A stretch of DNA of 43,614 nt from contig DATHVR010000102.1 in assembly GCA_035461175.1 (NCBI GenBank), forward strand, positions 1 to 43,614, in the 5' to 3' direction. The notes below the pieces were generated by a model. That model was not told the DNA's origin. It searched no databases and saw only the letters and a program-made list of their open reading frames with translations. This document shows positions 39,286 to 43,614 of this stretch, one piece after another. Position numbers and translations under genes: made by a program. The DNA is from DATHVR01 sp035461175 (lineage in GTDB: Bacteria; Actinomycetota; Acidimicrobiia; Spongiisociales; ZC4RG35). Every line of letters begins with the position of its first letter. Position 1 is the stretch's first letter.

Positions 39286-41288
39286 GCGCCGCCAAGAAGA
39301 TGAAGGAGACCGAGCGGGTCCAGGGCCAGATGGGGCCTGGCCACGGCATGGGCGGCATCGTCGGCCAGAAGTCGATGGATTTCGGTCCCTCCGCCCGCCG
39401 CCTGATGGGTTGGCTGCGCCCGGAGCGAGCCAAGGTGATCGTGGTCGTCGCGGCCGGTATCGTCAGCGTGGCCCTCTCCACCGTCGGCCCCAAGGTGCTC
39501 GGTCGGGCCACCGATCTCATCTTTGCCGGAGCGATCGGCTCCCAGCTTCCGGCCGGGCTGACCAAGGAACAGGCCGTCGAGGCGGCCCGCGCCCAGGGCC
39601 AGGACCGGATCGCCGACCTCCTCTCGGGCATCGACCTGATCCCGGGCCAGGGAATCGACTTCGACGCCGTGGCCGCCGTGCTGTTGATCGTGCTGTCCCT
39701 CTACCTCGGCTCGGCCCTGCTCTCGTTTCTTCAGGGCTACCTGCTCAACGACGTGGTGCAGAGCACCGTTTACCGGATGCGTGCCGCCGTCGAGGACAAG
39801 CTCAACGCCCTCCCTCTCCGCTACTTCGACCAACAGCCCCGGGGGGAGTTGCTGAGCCGGGTCACCAACGACATCGACAACGTCTCCCAGACCCTCCAGC
39901 AGACCATGAGCCAGATGCTCACCTCGCTGCTGACGGTGTTGTTCGTGGTCGGGATGATGTTCTACATCTCCCCCCTCCTGGCCCTCGTCGCCCTGGTCAC
40001 CATTCCCATCACGATGGCGGTGGCGGCGGCGGTAATGAAGCGGTCCCAGGTCAAGTTCATCGACCAGTGGCGGCGGACCGGTGCCCTCAACGCCCAAATC
40101 GAGGAGGCCTTCACCGGCCACGCCCTGGTCAAGGTGTTCGGCCACCAGCGCGAGGTCGAAGAGGTCTTCGCCGACGAGAACCAGGAGCTGTTCGAGGCCA
40201 GCTTCGGTGCCCAGTTCCTGTCGGGGCTGATCATGCCGCTGATGATGTTCATCGGGAACCTGAACTATGTGGCGATCGCGGTCATCGGCGGGCTGCGGGT
40301 GGCGAGCGGCACCATGAGCCTGGGGGACGTCCAGGCCTTCATCCAGTACTCGCGCCACTTCACCCAGCCGGTCACCCAGATCGCCTCCATGGTCAACCTG
40401 CTCCAGTCGGGGGTGGCCTCGGCCGAGCGAGTGTTCGAGCTGCTCGACGCCGACGAGGAGGTTTCGGATCGCCAGCATCCCGTCCGCATCGACGACCCCC
40501 ACGGGCGGGTCGAGTTCGAGAACGTCTGGTTCAGCTACGAGGAGGACCAGCCGCTGATCGAAGATCTGTCGCTGGTGGTGGAACCCGGCCAGACGGTGGC
40601 CATCGTCGGGCCCACCGGAGCCGGCAAGACGACCCTGGTCAACCTGATCATGCGCTTCTACGAGCTCGACGCGGGACGGATCACACTCGACGGCGTCGAC
40701 ATCTCCCGCATGCGACGGGAGAACCTGCGCTCCAGAATCGGCATGGTGCTCCAGGACACCTGGCTCTTCCAGGGAACGATCCGCAACAACATCGGCTACG
40801 GCCGCCCCGACGCGACCGAGGACGAGATCGTGGCGGCGGCGACGGCCACGTTCGTGGACCGCTTCGTCCATTCGCTCCCCGAGGGGTACGACACGGTGAT
40901 AGATGAGGAAGGCAGCACGGTCAGCGCCGGTGAGAAGCAGTTGATCACCATTGCCCGCGCCTTCCTGGCGGATCCCGCCCTACTCATCCTCGACGAGGCC
41001 ACCAGTTCGGTCGACACCCGCACCGAGTTGCTGGTCCAGCACGCCATGGCCGCCTTGCGCACCGACCGGACCAGCTTCGTCATCGCCCACCGTCTCTCCA
41101 CGATCCGCGACGCCGACGTCATCCTGGTGATGGAGCACGGGCGAATCGTCGAGCGCGGCACTCACGACGAACTGATGGGGGCCGGCGGCGCCTACGCCGC
41201 CCTCTACCAGGCCCAGTTCTCGGGCCCGGCCTCACCCCCGCCCGCCCCTACCACCGAGCCCTCCCCACCACCACTCGCCGCCGGCTGA
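39282..41288 (+). CDS. ABC exporter half-transporter, catalytic subunit
   Basis: The 668-residue protein has an extended N-terminus with a glycine/methionine-rich stretch (QGQMGPGHGMGGIVG). Six membrane helices follow, with an insertion (about 90-125) after the first. The nucleotide-binding domain has Walker A GPTGAGKTT near 442, a non-canonical signature VSAGEKQL near 545, Walker B LLILDEATSSVD with the catalytic Glu near 568, and a normal H-loop IAHRLSTI. With its partner it would form one active and one degenerate ATP site. The C-terminus is proline-rich. The GTG overlaps the stop of the first half-transporter. Confidence 0.93.
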   Translation: MSAAKKMKETERVQGQMGPGHGMGGIVGQKSMDFGPSARRLMGWLRPERAKVIVVVAAGIVSVALSTVGPKVLGRATDLIFAGAIGSQLPAGLTKEQAVEAARAQGQDRIADLLSGIDLIPGQGIDFDAVAAVLLIVLSLYLGSALLSFLQGYLLNDVVQSTVYRMRAAVEDKLNALPLRYFDQQPRGELLSRVTNDIDNVSQTLQQTMSQMLTSLLTVLFVVGMMFYISPLLALVALVTIPITMAVAAAVMKRSQVKFIDQWRRTGALNAQIEEAFTGHALVKVFGHQREVEEVFADENQELFEASFGAQFLSGLIMPLMMFIGNLNYVAIAVIGGLRVASGTMSLGDVQAFIQYSRHFTQPVTQIASMVNLLQSGVASAERVFELLDADEEVSDRQHPVRIDDPHGRVEFENVWFSYEEDQPLIEDLSLVVEPGQTVAIVGPTGAGKTTLVNLIMRFYELDAGRITLDGVDISRMRRENLRSRIGMVLQDTWLFQGTIRNNIGYGRPDATEDEIVAAATATFVDRFVHSLPEGYDTVIDEEGSTVSAGEKQLITIARAFLADPALLILDEATSSVDTRTELLVQHAMAALRTDRTSFVIAHRLSTIRDADVILVMEHGRIVERGTHDELMGAGGAYAALYQAQFSGPASPPPAPTTEPSPPPLAAG

Positions 41289-41300
41289 GGTGGGCCGAAC

Positions 41301-41353
41301 CGTTTTGTGGGTCGGAAATGACACCTCCGGCGCGCTTTTCAGCCCACAGAACG
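41301..41353. repeat. 53-bp inverted-end repeat, copy 2 (downstream of the ABC operon)
   Basis: It begins CGTTTTGTGGG and ends CCCACAGAACG, complementary ends with one mismatch, and has the same CGCGCTTT core as the copy at 37393-37445. It starts 13 nt after the ABC operon's last stop, so it could also act as that operon's terminator. Confidence 0.75.
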
Positions 41354-41413
41354 ATTCGCCGGGCCGTTCGACCCTGGTGGCGGAAACCCGCCGGGAGGAG
41401 GATCGGGCAATCA

Positions 41414-41776
41414 TGTCGACGACGGCCGGGACGCTGCGCCCCGGGCAGGCAACTGAGGATGGACCGAGCCCTCGCTGGTGGTGGGACACACTGGAGAAGA
41501 GGTCGCATACCGCGGCTACATCCTCACCCGGATGAGCGAGTTGCTCACGGGGCGCTGGTGTATCTGGGCGGCCGTACTCCTCTCGTCGGGATTGTTCGGC
41601 CTCGCCCACACCGAGCAGGGAGCGGTCGGAGTGGCGCTCGCCTTCATCGACGGGTTTGCGTTTGCCCTCCGGCTGCGTACCGGAACCCTGTGGGCTGCCA
41701 TTCTCGCTACGGATTCATGAATACGATCGGATTCGTCGCCTTCTACTTCCTCGGTCCGATCCACGCCCTGTGGTGA
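41414..41776 (+). pseudogene. Frameshifted, truncated CPBP intramembrane protease
   Basis: From 41478 the frame reads HTGEEVAYRGYILTRM and GLFGLAHTEQG, the EExxxR and FxxxH motifs of the CPBP (Abi) protease family. That frame stops at 41720, but another frame continues as GFMNTIGFVAFYFLGP to a stop at 41774-41776. In intact relatives these parts join as LAxHGFxNT, so a frameshift near 41705 is clear. The N-terminal membrane helices before the EE motif are missing; the 20-residue lead from 41414 does not resemble them. Both defects point to a decayed gene. Confidence 0.75.
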
Positions 41777-42082
41777 GCGGGACGCGAAAAGCAACCACCC
41801 AAATCGCTTGCGGGCATCGGCGGGGTGGGTCTACAGTCGCCCATGCAGGGCCCGAGTGGCGTGAACGAGAGCTGGGTGCCTTCCCGGCTGAGAGTTCGGC
41901 AATAGGAGCCGACGATCGTTGAACCTGAGTCCAGGTAATGCTGGCGCAGGAAGCACGTCGGTCGGGCCCTGTGTTAATTCTCACCGCTCCCAACCATCTT
42001 CTCGGCGGAATGGCGACTCTCACCGCACGAGTTCCACCGACCACTTAGGCTGAAGGGGCGGCTCGAGCAAGACGCCGCCACG
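41777..42082. other. Intergenic region before the cyclase gene
   Basis: This 306-bp stretch holds no convincing gene. It contains one candidate micro-ORF (41843-41905), a TTAATT A/T-rich patch near 41975 and a TAGGCT hexamer near 42046 that may be part of the cyclase promoter 35 nt upstream of its start. There is no sigma-B-like pair. Confidence 0.5.
41843..41905 (+). CDS. Possible leaderless 20-aa micro-ORF
   Basis: A TACAGT hexamer at 41832-41837 lies 5 nt before ATG, the leaderless layout of this genome. Twenty codons follow (MQGPSGVNESW, then VPSRLRVRQ) to TAG. It could be a small peptide or an upstream leader for the cyclase gene. Translation is unproven. Confidence 0.25.
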   Translation: MQGPSGVNESWVPSRLRVRQ

Positions 42083-42139
42083 ATGGACCCAACCCCAGCC
42101 CAGCCCAGGACGATGGACCCAACCCCAGCCCAGCCCAGG
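42080..42139. repeat. Exact 30-bp tandem duplication at the cyclase start
   Basis: The unit ACGATGGACCCAACC plus CCAGCCCAGCCCAGG occurs twice without a mismatch. It contains an ATG, so it doubles the potential start codon and adds ten residues (MDPTPAQPRT) in frame. Confidence 0.95.
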
Positions 42140-43614
42140 GAGCGACGGCGGATCACAGCCCTGTTCGCCGACGTGGTGGGGTCGACTTCACTCGCCGAGG
42201 CGATGGATCCCGAAGACTGGGCCGTCCTGATGAATCGAGTCTTCGATGCCCTGGCTCGATCGGTGGAGCGCTATGAGGGCACAATCACTCAGTTCGGGGG
42301 CGACGCCATTGTGGCGGTGTTCGGCGCCCCTCGGGCGCACGAGGACGATCCGTGGAGGGCCGTCCAGGCAGCACTCGACATTGTGACCGGGATCGAGCAG
42401 CTCAACTCTGGGGCGGAGCAGAGGGTCCAGATAAGGGTGGGCATCAACACCGGCCTGGCGGTGGCGGGCGCAGTCGGAAGCGGCAGCTACTCCGAGTACA
42501 CGGCTCTCGGCGACCCCATGAACGTGGCGGCTCGCCTCGAATCCTCAGCCGAACCCGGATCGGTTCTGATCGGCGAGGAGACCTACCGGTTGATCGGTCC
42601 GGATGTCGAGGTCCGTGACGTGGGGTTGCTCGATTTGAAGGGGAAGTCGGCTCCGATCCGCGCCTACGAGGTGACAGGTTCCCGTCGGGCCCCCACCCGT
42701 ACTCGGGGGATACCGGGGCTGCACAGCCCATTGGTGGGCCGCGGGGAGGAGCTGGCCAAGCTCGAAGAACTGGTGGGTATAGCCGCCGCCGGCCGGGGCC
42801 GGGTGGCAGTCGTCCTCGGCGAACCCGGCATCGGCAAGAGCCGCCTGCTCCGTGAGCTCCGCGCTCGGATCAGCCAGACCGAAGGACCGGGATGGGTGGT
42901 AGGACGATGTCTCTCATACGGGGCGCAGATGCCCTACCACCTGCTGACGTCGCTGATCGGATCGCTCCTGGACGCCGCCGACACCGAAGACCCCGAACTC
43001 GTGGTTCAGGCAGTTGAGGAACGGGGCAAGGAGCTGATCGGCGACGAAGCCCCCGCGCTGAAGGATCTCGCCGAGATCACCGGAGCAGTGGAAGCTTCCG
43101 ACGAAGGCGATCGTGCCAAGCTGGATTCCTATCTAGCGGCTCTCTCGACCCTCATCCGCACTCGTGCTTCCAGCCACCATCCACTGGTGATCGTGTGCGA
43201 GGACGTCCACTGGGCGGACCCCTCCTCCGCCGAACTGCTCGCCGAGCTGATCCCGGCCTGTCACGACGCTCCGGTCCTGCTGGTCCTGATCAGCCGGCTG
43301 GATCGAACCTCCGCGGGGTGGGACATCGTCCAATCCGCTCGACAGAATCTCGGGGAGGCCCTCACGGAAATCTCTCTCGGCCCACTGGAAGGCGACGACG
43401 CCCGCGCCCTCGTCTCGCACCTGCTGGCGATCGACGCTCTTCCCGAGGAGCTGCGGAGGCTGGTGCTCGAGAAGGCTGAAGGCAATCCGTTCTTCGTCGA
43501 AGAGGTGGTGCGGATGCTGATCGAGCGGGATGCCATCGAGCAGCGAGGGGAGCGCTGGACCGCCACGCAGGCGATGGCGTCGATCGAAGTCCCCAACACG
43601 GTCGAGGCCCTCAT
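42083..43614 (+). CDS. Class III nucleotide cyclase / AAA ATPase regulator (partial at right edge)
   Basis: The visible 510 residues start with a duplicated MDPTPAQPR tail and a class III adenylate/guanylate cyclase domain (about 20-195). Metal-binding aspartates lie in ALFADVVGSTSLAEA and QFGGDAIVAVFG, and the transition-state pair in DPMNVAARLES. An AAA/STAND-type ATPase follows (about 208 onward) with Walker A VVLGEPGIGKSRLL and Walker B PLVIVCEDVHWADPSS. Relatives continue with a TPR region, which here would lie beyond the edge. It probably makes cAMP or cGMP, or acts as a regulator gated by ATP binding. The start may be the first ATG (42083) or the one in the second repeat (42113). It is a complete relative of the deleted gene at 15739. 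Confidence 0.88.
   Translation, partial: MDPTPAQPRTMDPTPAQPRERRRITALFADVVGSTSLAEAMDPEDWAVLMNRVFDALARSVERYEGTITQFGGDAIVAVFGAPRAHEDDPWRAVQAALDIVTGIEQLNSGAEQRVQIRVGINTGLAVAGAVGSGSYSEYTALGDPMNVAARLESSAEPGSVLIGEETYRLIGPDVEVRDVGLLDLKGKSAPIRAYEVTGSRRAPTRTRGIPGLHSPLVGRGEELAKLEELVGIAAAGRGRVAVVLGEPGIGKSRLLRELRARISQTEGPGWVVGRCLSYGAQMPYHLLTSLIGSLLDAADTEDPELVVQAVEERGKELIGDEAPALKDLAEITGAVEASDEGDRAKLDSYLAALSTLIRTRASSHHPLVIVCEDVHWADPSSAELLAELIPACHDAPVLLVLISRLDRTSAGWDIVQSARQNLGEALTEISLGPLEGDDARALVSHLLAIDALPEELRRLVLEKAEGNPFFVEEVVRMLIERDAIEQRGERWTATQAMASIEVPNTVEAL

Noticed and set aside
39240..40871. 543-codon minus-strand frame opposite the second ABC gene
   Set aside because: Same reason: a His/Asp/Glu-rich antisense shadow.
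1..43614. CRISPR array or phage/IS element
   Set aside because: Repeats present are at most two copies each, without spacer arrays, and no transposase, integrase, cas or phage structural gene was seen. The Cas4-like protein alone is not evidence of CRISPR.
1..43614. tRNA, rRNA or classic riboswitch
   Set aside because: I saw no tRNA-like GGTTCGATTCC context with matching cloverleaf arms and no rRNA core. One GGTTCGATTCC stretch near 36317 lies within the APP1 coding sequence and has no matching arms.

Overview
The window is GC-rich, dense and mostly codirectional in blocks, with frequent ATGA/GTGA start-stop overlaps, many GTG/TTG starts and C/G-ending codons. It reads as chromosomal sequence from a deep-branching actinobacterium (Acidimicrobiia or a relative is my guess; this is inference, since no rRNA or marker gene is present). 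I see no tRNA, rRNA, CRISPR array, IS element or phage gene.

Layout. 1-280: a 24-bp palindrome and two sets of tandem repeats. 251-3716: ornithine-cyclodeaminase-like enzyme, NYN-LOTUS RNase-like protein, a tiny zinc-ribbon protein and a tandem Cas4/RecB-like nuclease. 3764-7032: a partner-switching module (RsbW-like kinase, coupled unknown protein, STAS antagonist, PAS-GAF-PP2C phosphatase). 7164-10047: CsbD, anchored thioredoxin-like protein, CinA/PncC amidase, ferritin-like protein and an ankyrin protein bounded by two related palindromes. 10085-15018: Lrp-type regulator divergent from a tightly coupled tyrosine/homogentisate operon (hppD, hmgA, an unknown gene, fahA). 15110-17229: a short epimerase and a cyclase/AAA/TPR relic with an internal deletion. 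17275-20242: an N-formylglutamate-amidohydrolase / DUF1704 (QEGLA) / ATP-grasp cassette. 20297-28209: small stress and envelope genes, topoisomerase IB, metallothionein, TauE/SafE exporter, DUF72, P-loop kinase, CBS protein and an Anabaena-sensory-rhodopsin-transducer homologue. 28194-32681: two GH13 enzymes and a luciferase-like oxidoreductase. 32685-36519: PHP/PolX-like protein, a conserved unknown, a mechanosensitive-channel-like protein and an APP1 phosphatase. 36549-41288: a DUF4097 protein and a heterodimeric ABC exporter whose operon is bounded by two copies of a 53-bp repeat. 41414-end: a CPBP protease relic and a class III cyclase/AAA gene that runs off the right edge.

The most striking pattern is regulatory. 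At least nine genes or operons are preceded by a GTTT-N15/16-GGGTA(G/C) motif, the classic shape of a sigma-B-type general-stress promoter, and four more have a one-base variant. The targets (CsbD, ferritin-like, stress-17M-like, metallothionein, CBS, mechanosensitive-like, the QEGLA cassette, the GH13 cassette) make sense as a stress regulon, and the sigma-B-style partner-switching proteins lie next to them. The sigma factor itself is not in the window. A second layer is leaderless transcription: many starts have a TAnnnT hexamer 5-9 nt upstream and no Shine-Dalgarno.

The best candidates for undescribed biology are the stress-controlled ATP-grasp/DUF1704/amidohydrolase cassette, the unknown 260-residue protein placed exactly where maleylacetoacetate isomerase is missing, and the tandem Cas4-like nuclease with one dead half.
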